A program made the translations under genes and the position numbers. This document shows positions 44,596 to 53,021 of a DNA stretch of 64,000 nucleotides, piece by piece. This DNA is from Sphingomonas pseudosanguinis (lineage in GTDB: Bacteria > Pseudomonadota > Alphaproteobacteria > Sphingomonadales > Sphingomonadaceae). Location of the stretch: contig NZ_JACIDH010000007.1 in NCBI RefSeq assembly GCF_014196255.1, positions 91,884 through 155,883 of the forward strand, given 5' to 3'. The first letter of the stretch is position 1, and every line of letters starts with the position of its first letter. The notes under the pieces were generated by a model that saw only the letters and a program-made list of their open reading frames with translations, did no database searches and was not told the DNA's origin.

Positions 44596-45686
44596 ACCGG
44601 CTGCGCCCCGATGCGGACGATGCGCGCTTCATCCGCCGGATCGTCCTGATCCTGCTGATCCTTGCCATCACCGCCGCGCTGTTCCGTGCGGGCGACCTGC
44701 TGATCCTCGCCTTCGGATCGATCCTGGGCGCGATCGTCATCCATGCCATCGCGGACCTGTATGCCGATCACCTGCCGCTGGGACCCAAGCGATCGCTGAC
44801 CCTGTCGATCGTCACCGTGCTGGCGGTGCTGGGTTTTCTGGCCTGGCTGTTCGGTGTCGCCTTTCGCCAGCAATTGAACACGCTGGTCACCCAATTGCCG
44901 ATCCTGCTCGACCAGCTGGCCAACTGGGCCTCGCAGTCGCCCGTCGGCGAAAAGATCGTCGATGCGGTGCGTGCCGCCTATGCCGGCAGCCGGGTGGCGC
45001 AGGACATCAGCGGCATCGTGTCGGGCGCGGGCGAGTTCGTCCTGAACTGCCTGCTGCTGCTGGTCGGCGCGCTGTTCTTCGCCGCCGATCCTAAGGTCTA
45101 TGAGCGCGGCTTCCTGCTGCTCATACCTCGCTCGATGCGGCCCGCGCTGGAGGATGCGCTGTTCGACACGGGCTCGACCTTGCGCCTGTGGCTGCGTGCG
45201 CAGCTCATCCAGATGACGACGATGGGCGTGCTGGTCGGCATCGGTCTGGGCATCGCCGGCGTACCGTCGGCCGCCGCGCTTGGCCTGCTGACCGGGCTCA
45301 GCGAGTTCGTGCCCTATGTCGGCCCGATCGCGGCGATGCTGCCGGCGCTCGGCCTTGCCGCCCAGGGCGGCAATGGCGCGGTGATCGGCACGCTCGTCAC
45401 CTTCGCGGTCGTCCGGCTGATCCAGACCAACGCCATCACCCCCTTCGTCACCAGCCGCGTCGTCGCCATCCCGCCGGCGATCACGCTGTTCGCGATCATC
45501 GGCATCGGCACCATTTTCGGGTTGTTCGGGCTGTTCTTCTCGGCCGCCTTGCTCGTCGTCGCCTTCACCCTGATCCGCAGCCTGTATCTGCGCGAGGTGC
45601 TGGGCGAGGATATTCCCCGGTCCGAACACAAGACGCTGCTCGGCCCGAACGCATTTTTGAAAAAGGATGCGTCGAGTCCCGATTAG
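44592..45686 (+). CDS. AI-2E family transporter (permease)
   Basis: The 364-residue membrane protein has about seven to eight hydrophobic segments and the family motifs GLLTGLSEFVPYVGPIAAMLPALGLAA and LIQTNAITPFVTSRVVAIPPAITLFAIIGIG. AI-2E/PerM proteins are channel-like exporters; substrates vary (autoinducer-2 export, Na+/H+ exchange) and cannot be assigned here. It is coupled to the LysR gene and ends about 100 bases before ctrA. Confidence 0.93.
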   Translation: MNRLRPDADDARFIRRIVLILLILAITAALFRAGDLLILAFGSILGAIVIHAIADLYADHLPLGPKRSLTLSIVTVLAVLGFLAWLFGVAFRQQLNTLVTQLPILLDQLANWASQSPVGEKIVDAVRAAYAGSRVAQDISGIVSGAGEFVLNCLLLLVGALFFAADPKVYERGFLLLIPRSMRPALEDALFDTGSTLRLWLRAQLIQMTTMGVLVGIGLGIAGVPSAAALGLLTGLSEFVPYVGPIAAMLPALGLAAQGGNGAVIGTLVTFAVVRLIQTNAITPFVTSRVVAIPPAITLFAIIGIGTIFGLFGLFFSAALLVVAFTLIRSLYLREVLGEDIPRSEHKTLLGPNAFLKKDASSPD

Positions 45687-45789
45687 GAGCGAATTAACCT
45701 TTTGCGTTCATATCCGCGTTGGTTAATGAACGGAATTTCAGATCGCCGGGGGCCTCACGGAGGGCGATCATCGCGAATGGGGACTGCCG
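45674..45789 (+). promoter_or_regulatory. ctrA promoter region with TTAACC half-sites and a GANTC site
   Basis: GAGTC (a CcrM GANTC site) lies at 45674-45678 in the end of the upstream gene. TTAACC at 45694-45699 and GGTTAA at 45721-45726 form inverted CtrA half-sites (CtrA boxes contain TTAA, often as TTAACCAT). In Caulobacter, ctrA transcription is controlled by CtrA itself and by GANTC methylation. The same arrangement here is suggestive, but short motifs can arise by chance. Confidence 0.5.
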
Positions 45790-46497
45790 ATGCGCGTATT
45801 GTTGATCGAGGACGAACCGACGACCGCCAAGGCGATCGAGCTGATGCTCGGCAGCGAAGGCTTCAACGTCTATACCACCGACCTGGGCGAAGAGGGCCTG
45901 GATCTGGGCAAGCTGTATGATTACGACATCATCCTGCTCGACCTGAACCTGCCCGACATGCATGGTTACGACGTGCTGAAGCGTCTGCGCGTGGCGCGCG
46001 TGTCGACGCCGGTCCTGATCCTGTCGGGCATCAACGAGATGGACTCGAAGGTGCGCAGCTTCGGCTTCGGTGCCGATGATTACGTCACCAAGCCCTTCCA
46101 CCGCGAAGAACTGATCGCGCGCATCCACGCCGTCGTCCGCCGCTCCAAGGGCCATTCGCAGTCGATCATCCGTACCGGCAAGCTGGCGGTCAATCTCGAT
46201 GCCAAGACGGTCGAGGTCGACAATGCCCGCGTCCATCTGACCGGCAAGGAATATGCCATGCTGGAGCTGCTGTCGCTCCGCAAGGGCACCACGCTGACCA
46301 AGGAGATGTTCCTGAACCATCTCTATGGCGGCATGGACGAGCCGGAACTGAAGATCATCGACGTCTTCATCTGCAAGCTGCGCAAGAAGCTGAGCCTGGC
46401 CTGCGACGGTGAGAATTATATCGAGACGGTCTGGGGCCGCGGCTATGTGCTGCGCGAACCCGATGAGATCGGACAGGCCGAACAAGCCGTCGCCTGA
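45790..46497 (+). CDS. ctrA: Cell-cycle response regulator CtrA
   Basis: CtrA is the OmpR-type master regulator of alphaproteobacterial cell cycle, polarity and motility genes. The 235-residue protein has a receiver domain with phospho-acceptor D51 in [23 protein letters not shown] and conserved K in [16 protein letters not shown]. Its C-terminal winged helix contains [32 protein letters not shown] and [16 protein letters not shown] recognition residues. The C-terminus AEQAVA ends in small residues, as in ClpXP-degraded CtrA. A terminator follows. Confidence 0.97.
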   Translation: MRVLLIEDEPTTAKAIELMLGSEGFNVYTTDLGEEGLDLGKLYDYDIILLDLNLPDMHGYDVLKRLRVARVSTPVLILSGINEMDSKVRSFGFGADDYVTKPFHREELIARIHAVVRRSKGHSQSIIRTGKLAVNLDAKTVEVDNARVHLTGKEYAMLELLSLRKGTTLTKEMFLNHLYGGMDEPELKIIDVFICKLRKKLSLACDGENYIETVWGRGYVLREPDEIGQAEQAVA

Positions 46498-46521
46498 TCG
46501 GGCGGTTTGTCGGGGAGATAC

Positions 46522-46555
46522 GGGCCGGTTCGCGGGGGCGCGGGCCGGCCCTTTT
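46522..46555 (+). terminator. Terminator after ctrA
   Basis: GGGCCGG (46522-46528) pairs with CCGGCCC (46545-46551), followed by TTTT. It lies 25 bases after the ctrA stop. Confidence 0.8.
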
Positions 46556-46572
46556 CTATGGTGAGGCCCCAT

Positions 46573-46680
46573 GGCCTTCGACTTCGCTCAGGCTGAACGG
46601 AGCGAGGGGACAAGACCCGATCAAAAATGCCGTTCAGCCTGAACAAACACGTCGTTCAGCCTGAGCGAAGTCGAAGGCCA
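46573..46680. repeat. Inverted pair of the dispersed repeat between ctrA and the PEP-CTERM gene
   Basis: A full forward copy is at 46573-46602, a truncated copy at 46630-46643 and a full reverse copy at 46653-46680. Together they fill the gap between two convergent genes. Confidence 0.8.
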
Positions 46681-46696
46681 CGCCCCACCCTATCCA

Positions 46697-47752
46697 TCAG
46701 GCGATGACGCGCCGCCGCCGCAGCGCCAGGACCAGCAACGCCAATCCCCCCGCCATCAACCCCATCGTGGCCGGCTCCGGCACCGGGGTCGGCGAACCGC
46801 CGCCGCTGCCACCCGGCGTGACCGGCACGTTCGGCGTGGTGGGCACATAGGTGCCGATATAGGTCCCCAGATGGAATTCCCCATTCTGGGTCAGGCTGGC
46901 GAACACCGCCGAACCTTCGATATAATTGCCGGTCGTCGCCGCCGCCTTGGGCGCCAGCACCGAGCCCTTCCAGGCGGTGGTCAGCTCCAGGCTGGTCGCG
47001 GTCGGGAAATTCCAGATGACATGCTCGCCCAGGCCGCTCGCATCGCCCAGGAAATTGTCGTCCAGCCGCACCGCGCTGCCGGTGACATTGACGATGACCG
47101 TGTCCGCGCCGTTGCGGTTGAACGCGATCTCGCCAAAGCGCGACAGGTCGGCGGCGTTCAGGTTGAACACCGCGACGCCATTGGCGCCCGGCACCGCATT
47201 GAAGGTCGCGCGGTTGCCGACGATGCTGACCGCGCCGGTCGCCGCCAACGCCGCATAGCCGTTGGACAGATCGGTCATGCTGCTGGTGAGCAGCGTCTTC
47301 TGCTGGTTCAGCCCCGTGACGAAACCCGGATCGCTCGCGCCCAGCCCGGCTTGCACGATATTCTGGTTGATATTCGTGTTGGACAGCGTGCCACCGACCT
47401 TCACCGTCTGCACCCCGCCATTCAGGTTGAACCCGCCGACGACATTGCCGCCGACCAGCGCGCCCGAGCCGTTGTTGAGGTTCTTCGTACCGCCCAGCAC
47501 GTCGCCGACCACGGTCAAACCGGGCAGCGCATAGTTGGACGGTGCCGGCGTGCGGATCTGGTAATTGGACGAATTGCCGCTCAAATTGCCGCCGACGAAG
47601 GTCCGCCCCTCCACCTCGGAACTGGAGGTCAGATCGCCGAGCACGATCAGATTCCATTCCTTCAGCGCATCGATGCCGACGACCGGCCCGGCCATGGCGA
47701 TGGAGGGCAAGGCGGCGGTGATCAGCGCGACGAAAGAAATACGGTATTTCAT
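46697..47752 (-). CDS. Choice-of-anchor A / PEP-CTERM exported protein
   Basis: The 351-residue product has a signal peptide (MKYRISFVALITAALPSIAMA) and a beta-rich choice-of-anchor A domain (about 25-290: LVLGDLTSSSEVEGRTFVGGNLSG, AWKGSVLAPKAA). A Pro/Gly/Ser linker and a C-terminal sorting signal follow: VPEPATMGLMAGGLALLVLALRRRR with PEP motif, hydrophobic helix and Arg cluster. Such proteins are processed by exosortase. No exosortase or exopolysaccharide genes lie in this window. Confidence 0.92.
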   Translation of the reverse strand: MKYRISFVALITAALPSIAMAGPVVGIDALKEWNLIVLGDLTSSSEVEGRTFVGGNLSGNSSNYQIRTPAPSNYALPGLTVVGDVLGGTKNLNNGSGALVGGNVVGGFNLNGGVQTVKVGGTLSNTNINQNIVQAGLGASDPGFVTGLNQQKTLLTSSMTDLSNGYAALAATGAVSIVGNRATFNAVPGANGVAVFNLNAADLSRFGEIAFNRNGADTVIVNVTGSAVRLDDNFLGDASGLGEHVIWNFPTATSLELTTAWKGSVLAPKAAATTGNYIEGSAVFASLTQNGEFHLGTYIGTYVPTTPNVPVTPGGSGGGSPTPVPEPATMGLMAGGLALLVLALRRRRVIA

Positions 47753-47812
47753 GGGGATCGGCCTAACCCAAAAGCCTTGCCGATCCCTTATGGATGTCGT
47801 CCCGTTTCGGGA

Positions 47813-49489
47813 TCAGCGGCGCTCCCACACCTTTTGCCCGCCGATCCACGTCTCCTCGACCTTGGTCGCGCGCAGCTGGGTCGGGTTGGCGTCGAGCGGG
47901 TTGCGGTCGACGATGACGAAGTCCGCCTGCTGGCCATGGCCCAGCCGGCCGAACAGCTCCTCGGCGAACCCGGCATAGGCGCCGTCCATGGTGAAGGCGC
48001 GCCACGCCTGTTCGCGGGTCACGATCTCCTGCGGCTGCCACCCGCCATAGGGCTGGCCGTCCGGCCCCTGGCGCGTGATCGCGGCGGCCCAGCCGGCGAA
48101 GGGATCGGGGCTTTCCACGGGATAGTCCGATCCGAAGACGAGCGGCGCGCCGTTCTTCAGCATCGTGTTCCAGGCATAGGCCCCCGCGAGCCGCGCCGGC
48201 CCCAGCCGTGCCTCCGCCATGGTGCGATCGCTGGTTTCGTGCACCGGCTGCATCGAGGCGATGATGCCATGCTTGCCGAAGCGCGGCAGGTCGGCGGGAT
48301 CGACGATCTGGGCATGTTCGATCCGCCAGCGCCGATCGCCCTTATAGGTTTCGGCCAGTTCGTCGATCGCGTCGAGCACCTGCGCATTGGCGCGGTCGCC
48401 GATCGCGTGGACGGCGACCTGATATTTGTCCATCGCCGCGCGGCTCATCAGGTTGCGGATCACATCGTCCGACATGAAGCCCAGACCCGTCTGGCCCGGC
48501 GCATCGGCATAGGGCTGCTTCAACCACGCGCCGCGCGACCCCAGCGCGCCGTCGCCATAGAGCTTCACCCCGACCAGCCGAAGCTTGTTGTTGTACAGCC
48601 ACTGGGTCGGCCCGGTGCCGCCGATGCGCACGCTGTCTTCGACGCCGCCGCCATAGCTCATGATACGGACGCGCAGGTTCCCGGCATCGCCCATCCGGCG
48701 ATAGGTCAGCCATTCGTCCAGCGTCGTGCCCATATCGGCGGTCGCGGTAATGCCGTGGCTGAGCAATTCGTTCTGCGCCTTCAGGAAGGCGGTGTTGCGA
48801 TCCTTGGCCAGCGGTTGCGGCACCGCCTTCTGGATCAGCGCCATGGCGGCGTCGACGAACACGCCCGAGGGCTGGCCGCCGATCTTCTCGATCCGGCCGC
48901 CGGCGGGCGAGACGGTCTTTGCGGTGATTCCAGCCGCCTTCATCGCCGCGCTGTTCGCCCAGAGCGCATGGCCATCGGCACGCTCCATCACCACCGGCCG
49001 ATCCGACACGATGGCGTCGAGATCAGCGGCGGTCGGAAAACGACCCAGCGCCCAGCTTTCCTGGTTCCAGCCGCCGCCCAGCACCCATTTGCGCTCGGGG
49101 TTCGCCGAGGCATAGGCCGCGATACGCGCCTTGGCCTCGTCGAGCGACTTGGTCGGCGCCAGGTCGAGTTCGAGCAGGCGGAAGCCCAGCCCCATCACAT
49201 GGCCATGCGAATCGACGAATCCGGGGATCAGCACCCGCCCCTTCATGTCGGCGCGCCAGTCCAGCTTGTCGGGGCGCTTGTCCTTGGCCGACAGGAGCCG
49301 CGCGACCTTGCCATCCGGGGTCAGCAGCAGGCCGGTGAAGCGGACGACCTTGCCATCCTTATCCAGCGTCATGCCCGTCACATTGTCGATCAGCGCATCG
49401 GCCAAGGCCGCGACGGGGGTGAGCGCGGTCGCCAGCGTCGCGGCAAGCAGGATGCGAAGGGGGCGGAAGGAGGAAGCCGACTTGAGCAT
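47813..49489 (-). CDS. Exported amidohydrolase (YtcJ-like, amidohydrolase 3)
   Basis: The 558-residue product has a signal peptide (to about 31, PVAALADA). A metal-dependent hydrolase TIM barrel follows with the HxH motif VDSHGHVMGLG (about 90-100), VAVHAIGDRANAQVLDAID, RIEHAQIV and FGSDYPVE. Flanking beta-sandwich strands include VLIPGFVDSHGH and TWIGGQKVWERR. The substrate (an amide or imide) is unknown. The chosen ATG begins the signal peptide. Confidence 0.92.
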   Translation of the reverse strand: MLKSASSFRPLRILLAATLATALTPVAALADALIDNVTGMTLDKDGKVVRFTGLLLTPDGKVARLLSAKDKRPDKLDWRADMKGRVLIPGFVDSHGHVMGLGFRLLELDLAPTKSLDEAKARIAAYASANPERKWVLGGGWNQESWALGRFPTAADLDAIVSDRPVVMERADGHALWANSAAMKAAGITAKTVSPAGGRIEKIGGQPSGVFVDAAMALIQKAVPQPLAKDRNTAFLKAQNELLSHGITATADMGTTLDEWLTYRRMGDAGNLRVRIMSYGGGVEDSVRIGGTGPTQWLYNNKLRLVGVKLYGDGALGSRGAWLKQPYADAPGQTGLGFMSDDVIRNLMSRAAMDKYQVAVHAIGDRANAQVLDAIDELAETYKGDRRWRIEHAQIVDPADLPRFGKHGIIASMQPVHETSDRTMAEARLGPARLAGAYAWNTMLKNGAPLVFGSDYPVESPDPFAGWAAAITRQGPDGQPYGGWQPQEIVTREQAWRAFTMDGAYAGFAEELFGRLGHGQQADFVIVDRNPLDANPTQLRATKVEETWIGGQKVWERR

Positions 49490-49675
49490 GGTCCGTTCCC
49501 TATCGGGTGATGAAGCGGGTGGGAAGCACACAGAATCGTCCTCCCCTGCAAGCGGAGGGGAACCAGCGAAGCTGGTGGAGGGGTGTCCCGGTTCGTGAGG
49601 GATTACGCCAGCAGCGGCGACACCCCTCCGTCAGGCCTTTCGGCCTGCCACCTCCCCTTGCAGGGGAGGAAAGTT
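49490..49675. repeat. Palindromic GC-rich repeat element between two leftward genes
   Basis: From 49538 to 49675 CTCCCCTGCAAGCGGAGGGG-type and CCTCCCCTTGCAGGGGAGG-type palindromes flank an interior with CCAGCGAAGCTGG and CAGGCCTTTCGGCCTG hairpins. The interior GGCGACACCCCTCCGTCAGGC shares its core, inverted, with the degenerate element near 19.8 kb. No coding frame is supported. It lies between the amidohydrolase promoter and the lrp stop. Confidence 0.7.
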
Positions 49676-50119
49676 CTAGGATCGCCGCACCACCTCGCGG
49701 ATCACGAAGTGCGAGGCCAGCCGCGTCACCCCCGGCAATCGCGCCAGCGTCTCGCGGTGGATACGCTCGTAACTGTCGTCGCGGCGCACCTCGACCTGGA
49801 TCATATAGTCCGCCTCACCGCTCATCAGGAAACATTCGACGATCTCGGGGCAGCGCAGGATTTCCCGTTCGAACGCCGCCATCGTTTCCTGCCGTTGGTC
49901 CTTGAGCGTCACATTGACCATCACGATCGACGGCCGCCCGCGCGCTTCATGGCTCAGGATCGCGCGATAGCCCGCGATCACTCCCGCCTCGCGCAGTTGC
50001 GCCACCCGGCGATGCGCGGCGCTGGCCGACAGCCCCACCTTCTCCCCCAGCGCGGCGCTGGTCAGGTCGGAATCGCGGGCTAGCTGGGCCAATATGCGGC
50101 GGTCGATCGCGTCAGACAT
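49676..50119 (-). CDS. Lrp/AsnC-family transcriptional regulator
   Basis: The 147-residue protein has an N-terminal helix-turn-helix (DRRILAQLARDSDLTSAALGEKVGLSASAAHRRVAQLREAGVI) and a C-terminal RAM effector domain (SIVMVNVTLK, VECFLMSGEADYMIQVEV). It is divergent from alanine dehydrogenase, which Lrp-type activators often control with alanine as effector. Both promoters fall in the 126-base gap, which includes the AT-rich run TTTCCTATTACATGGGTTAAACG. Confidence 0.93.
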   Translation of the reverse strand: MSDAIDRRILAQLARDSDLTSAALGEKVGLSASAAHRRVAQLREAGVIAGYRAILSHEARGRPSIVMVNVTLKDQRQETMAAFEREILRCPEIVECFLMSGEADYMIQVEVRRDDSYERIHRETLARLPGVTRLASHFVIREVVRRS

Positions 50120-50245
50120 GATTTCCTATTACATGGGTTAAACGCGCAATAAAATCCCGCATGTGCCGCTCAATTGGGATCGCTTTGCAAACCTCTCCCG
50201 CCCGATCGGCGCTACTATCGGCGCAGCAATCAGGAGAGTTTCGTC

Positions 50246-51352
50246 ATGCGCGTCGGTGTGCCCAAGGAAATCAAGAACCACGAATATCGCGTCGGCCTGA
50301 CCCCGCCGTCGGTGGCCGAGTTGGTCGCGGCCGGCCATGAGGTCATCGTCGAGACCAAGGCCGGCGGCGGCATCGATTTCGAGGATCAGGACTATATCGA
50401 CGCCGGCGCGCGCACCGTCGCGACCGCTTCGGAAGTGTTCGACCAGGCCGAGATGATCGTGAAGGTGAAGGAGCCGCAGCCGCAGGAAGTGGCGATGCTG
50501 CGCCCGCATCACCTGCTGTTCACCTATCTCCATCTCGCCGCCGACAAGCCGCAGGCCGAAGGGCTGATGGCGTCGGGCGCGACCTGCATCGCCTATGAGA
50601 CGGTCACGTCGCCGCGTGGTGGCCTGCCGCTGCTCAAGCCGATGTCGGAAGTCGCGGGCCGCATGGCGGTGCAGGTCGGCGCGCATTATCTGGAAAAGGA
50701 ACAGGGCGGTCGTGGTGTGCTGCTGGGCGGCGTGCCCGGCGTGGCACCGGCCAAGGTCGCGATCCTGGGCGGCGGCGTCTCGGGCGTGAATGCCGCGCAG
50801 ATGGCGGTCGGCCTGCGCGCCGACGTCACCATCTACGACATCAACAACGACCGTCTGGCCGAGCTGGACATGTTCTTCTCCAGCCAGATCAAGACCGCCT
50901 ATGCCTCCAAGGCGGCGATCGCCGCGGCGGTGAAGAACGCGCATCTCGTCATCGGCGCGGTTCTGGTCCCCGGCGCTGCGGCGCCCAAGCTCGTCACCCG
51001 CGACATGCTGAAGACCATGAAGCGCGGCTCAGTGCTGGTCGACATCGCGATCGATCAGGGCGGCTGCTTCGAGACCAGCCATGCCACCACCCATGAGGAC
51101 CCGGTGTTCGAGATCGACGGCGTGATCCATTATTGCGTCGCCAACATGCCGGGCGCGGTCGCGCGCACCTCGGCCTTCGCGCTGAACAACGCCACCCTGC
51201 CCTTCGCCATCCGCCTGGCGAACATGGGCGCCGAGGCCGCGATGAAGGCCGATGCGCACCTCGCCAACGGCCTGAACGTGTCGGGCGGCAAGATCCGCCA
51301 CGCCGCCGTCGCCGAAGCGCTCGACCTGCCGTTCGAGGCCTGGGCGGGTTAA
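50246..51352 (+). CDS. ald: Alanine dehydrogenase
   Basis: This enzyme interconverts L-alanine and pyruvate plus ammonia with NAD. The 368-residue protein starts [23 protein letters not shown], after a GGAG ribosome site. It shows the pyruvate-site motif [10 protein letters not shown] and HLAADKP, the NAD-binding [26 protein letters not shown], and [24 protein letters not shown]. Length and motifs match the family exactly. An upstream TTG start was rejected. Confidence 0.97.
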   Translation: MRVGVPKEIKNHEYRVGLTPPSVAELVAAGHEVIVETKAGGGIDFEDQDYIDAGARTVATASEVFDQAEMIVKVKEPQPQEVAMLRPHHLLFTYLHLAADKPQAEGLMASGATCIAYETVTSPRGGLPLLKPMSEVAGRMAVQVGAHYLEKEQGGRGVLLGGVPGVAPAKVAILGGGVSGVNAAQMAVGLRADVTIYDINNDRLAELDMFFSSQIKTAYASKAAIAAAVKNAHLVIGAVLVPGAAAPKLVTRDMLKTMKRGSVLVDIAIDQGGCFETSHATTHEDPVFEIDGVIHYCVANMPGAVARTSAFALNNATLPFAIRLANMGAEAAMKADAHLANGLNVSGGKIRHAAVAEALDLPFEAWAG

Positions 51353-51800
51353 CGCCTGTTCTGACTGCCGTTCGGTCTGGGCTTTGTCGAGGGCGCTTCG
51401 CGTGGCCTTCGACTTCGCTCAGGCTGAACGGCGGTTCGGGACATCTTCCCAATCAGGCCCGCCCCCTCCCCGCCCTCCGTTCACGCTGAGCGAAGTCGAA
51501 GCGCACGCCCCGCCCTTCGCCACGAGGGTGATCCCGTCGCCTTCGACCGCACTCCGGCTGAACGGCTTGAAGGATTTTGGTTCGCGCGGAGACGCAGAGG
51601 CGCGGAGATGATCGCTCCAGCCGCCAAGGCTGGTCGCCGATCGATACGGTGCGGCAAATCCCGCTGCTGAACTGACACCAGAGGGCCAGCCCATCCCGGC
51701 CCTCTCCGCGCCTCCGCGCGAACCAAAATCTTCGCGTCCTCGCGCCTTCGCGTGAACAGAAATAGAACGTCCGCGTTGGTGCCGGCGAAAGGATGCCGTG
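51353..51800. repeat. Gene-free repeat cluster including a 158-bp inverted-repeat element
   Basis: No gene is supported. Dispersed repeat copies lie at 51404-51432 (forward), 51477-51506 (reverse, GCGCAC variant) and 51539-51564 (degenerate forward). A different element spans 51573-51730: its arms (GATTTTGGTTCGCGCGGAG... and the complement) differ by one 8-base insertion and enclose ~94 unique bases. A further CTTCGCGTCCTCGCGCCTTCGCGTGAA tract follows at about 51731-51757. Confidence 0.75.
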
Positions 51801-52013
51801 ATGACCGACAACCCCAAATCCGAACCCTTCTCCAATGCCGAGAAGGACCCCGATGACTGGACCACCGGCGATGAAGCGATGACCGGTGCGCAGGCCAGCT
51901 ATCTGAAAACCCTGTCCGAAGAGGCTGGCGAGCCGTTCGACGACGGCCTGACCAAGGCGGAAGCGTCGAAGCGGATCGACGCGTTGCAGGAAAAGACCGG
52001 CCGGGGCCAGTAA
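51801..52013 (+). CDS. DUF3072 family small protein
   Basis: The 70-residue acidic soluble protein starts MTDNPKSEPFSNAEKDPDDWTTGDEAMTGAQASYLKTLSEEAG and ends DDGLTKAEASKRIDALQEKTG, matching the DUF3072 family of unknown function. A GAAAGG site precedes the ATG; an in-frame GTG lies one codon upstream. It ends 4 bases before the stop of the convergent ccmI gene, with no terminator between. Confidence 0.85.
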   Translation: MTDNPKSEPFSNAEKDPDDWTTGDEAMTGAQASYLKTLSEEAGEPFDDGLTKAEASKRIDALQEKTGRGQ

Positions 52014-52017
52014 GCCC

Positions 52018-52647
52018 TTACGGCTCCATCAACGCCATCGCCCGGTCGAGCAGCATCACGCGCTGCGCAATGGCCGGGCGATAGGGCGCATCGGCGGGCG
52101 TCTTTTGCAGGGCCAGCCGCCACAGCGTCCGTGCCTTGGCGAACTCGCCCGCGCGCATCTGCGCCAGCCCCTCGAAAAAGAACGGCACCGGGTCGTTCGG
52201 CCCCAGCACCCGCGCGCGGCGGAAGGCGAATTGTGCGGCCGGCGACATCTGATAGCCGTCATGCGCGAACAGGACATTGCCCAGCTCGGTCCAATAGGCG
52301 ACGCTGCGGGGCTTGCCGCCCACCGCGCCCAGCATGATCTGCACCGCCGTCCGCTTGTTGCCCGACCGTGCCAGCGCATCGGCGGCGGTGAACATCGTCG
52401 CCTCCTCGCCGAACCGCCCCATCAGTTGCCCGCGCAGCTCGACCAGCTCGTCGCTGTCCAGACGGGGATCGGGCCGCGCCGAAGGTGGGCTGGCGGACAG
52501 GCTCGGTCGCCCCTGCCACGCATAGCCGACGCCGCCCAGCGCCAATGCCGCGCCCAACATCGTCCAAAGCGGCCGCGGAAAGCCGCGCCACAGCGCCAGG
52601 CCGATCACGGCCCCGGCGATCAGGATCAGGACCAGCCACCCCATCAT
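52018..52647 (-). CDS. ccmI: Cytochrome c maturation protein CcmI-like (TPR)
   Basis: CcmI/CycH is a membrane-anchored chaperone that delivers apocytochrome c to the ligation complex. The 209-residue product has two N-terminal hydrophobic segments (about 3-20 and 26-45) and then TPR-like repeats (AADALARSGNKRTAVQIMLGAVG, YWTELGNVLFAHDGYQ, PFFFEGLAQMRAGEFAKARTLWRLALQ). It is last in the ccm operon, with ATGA overlap to ccmH. It is shorter than typical CcmI (about 400 residues). Confidence 0.85.
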   Translation of the reverse strand: MMGWLVLILIAGAVIGLALWRGFPRPLWTMLGAALALGGVGYAWQGRPSLSASPPSARPDPRLDSDELVELRGQLMGRFGEEATMFTAADALARSGNKRTAVQIMLGAVGGKPRSVAYWTELGNVLFAHDGYQMSPAAQFAFRRARVLGPNDPVPFFFEGLAQMRAGEFAKARTLWRLALQKTPADAPYRPAIAQRVMLLDRAMALMEP

Positions 52648-53021
52648 CGCCGCTTCCGAAAGCTGGAACGCGCGATCCAGGCGCCGATGCCCAGCAACAG
52701 GATCGGCGTCGCCCACAGGAGCGCGGTCGCCCCCGACAAGGGCGGATCATAGCTGACATAATCGCCATAGCGTTCGATCAGCCAGTCGCGAATCTGCGAC
52801 GGGTCCTCCCCGCGTGCGATCCGCTGCCGCACCAGCGCACGCATATCGGCGGCCATGTCGGCATCGCTGTCGGCGATCGACTGGCCCTGACAGACGACGC
52901 AGCGCAGCTCGCCCATCAAGGCGCGCGCCTGCGCTTCGGCATGCGGATCGGGCAGCTGCGTATTGCCGAGATCGGGCGCGGCCGGTGCGGCCGCCAGCGC
53001 AAGGGCCAGAACCAGGCTCAT
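52644..53021 (-). CDS. ccmH: Cytochrome c maturation protein CcmH
   Basis: CcmH handles thiol reduction of apocytochrome c in the periplasm. The 125-residue product has a signal sequence and the invariant redox motif LRCVVCQ (about 40-46). SIADSDADMAADMRALVRQRIARGEDPSQIRDWLIERYGDYVSYDPP and a C-terminal transmembrane anchor (about 98-118) follow. This is the standard short CcmH/CcmL form. Confidence 0.95.
   Translation of the reverse strand: MSLVLALALAAAPAAPDLGNTQLPDPHAEAQARALMGELRCVVCQGQSIADSDADMAADMRALVRQRIARGEDPSQIRDWLIERYGDYVSYDPPLSGATALLWATPILLLGIGAWIARSSFRKRR

Noticed and set aside
46871..49510. 879-codon plus-strand frame opposite the PEP-CTERM and amidohydrolase genes
   Set aside because: It is a shadow frame spanning two unrelated genes, with biased Arg/His/Asp/Gly composition and no signal or domain.
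51419..51865. 148-codon minus-strand frame across the repeat cluster after ald
   Set aside because: It is made largely of repeat sequence and overlaps the DUF3072 gene on the other strand; composition is not coding-like.
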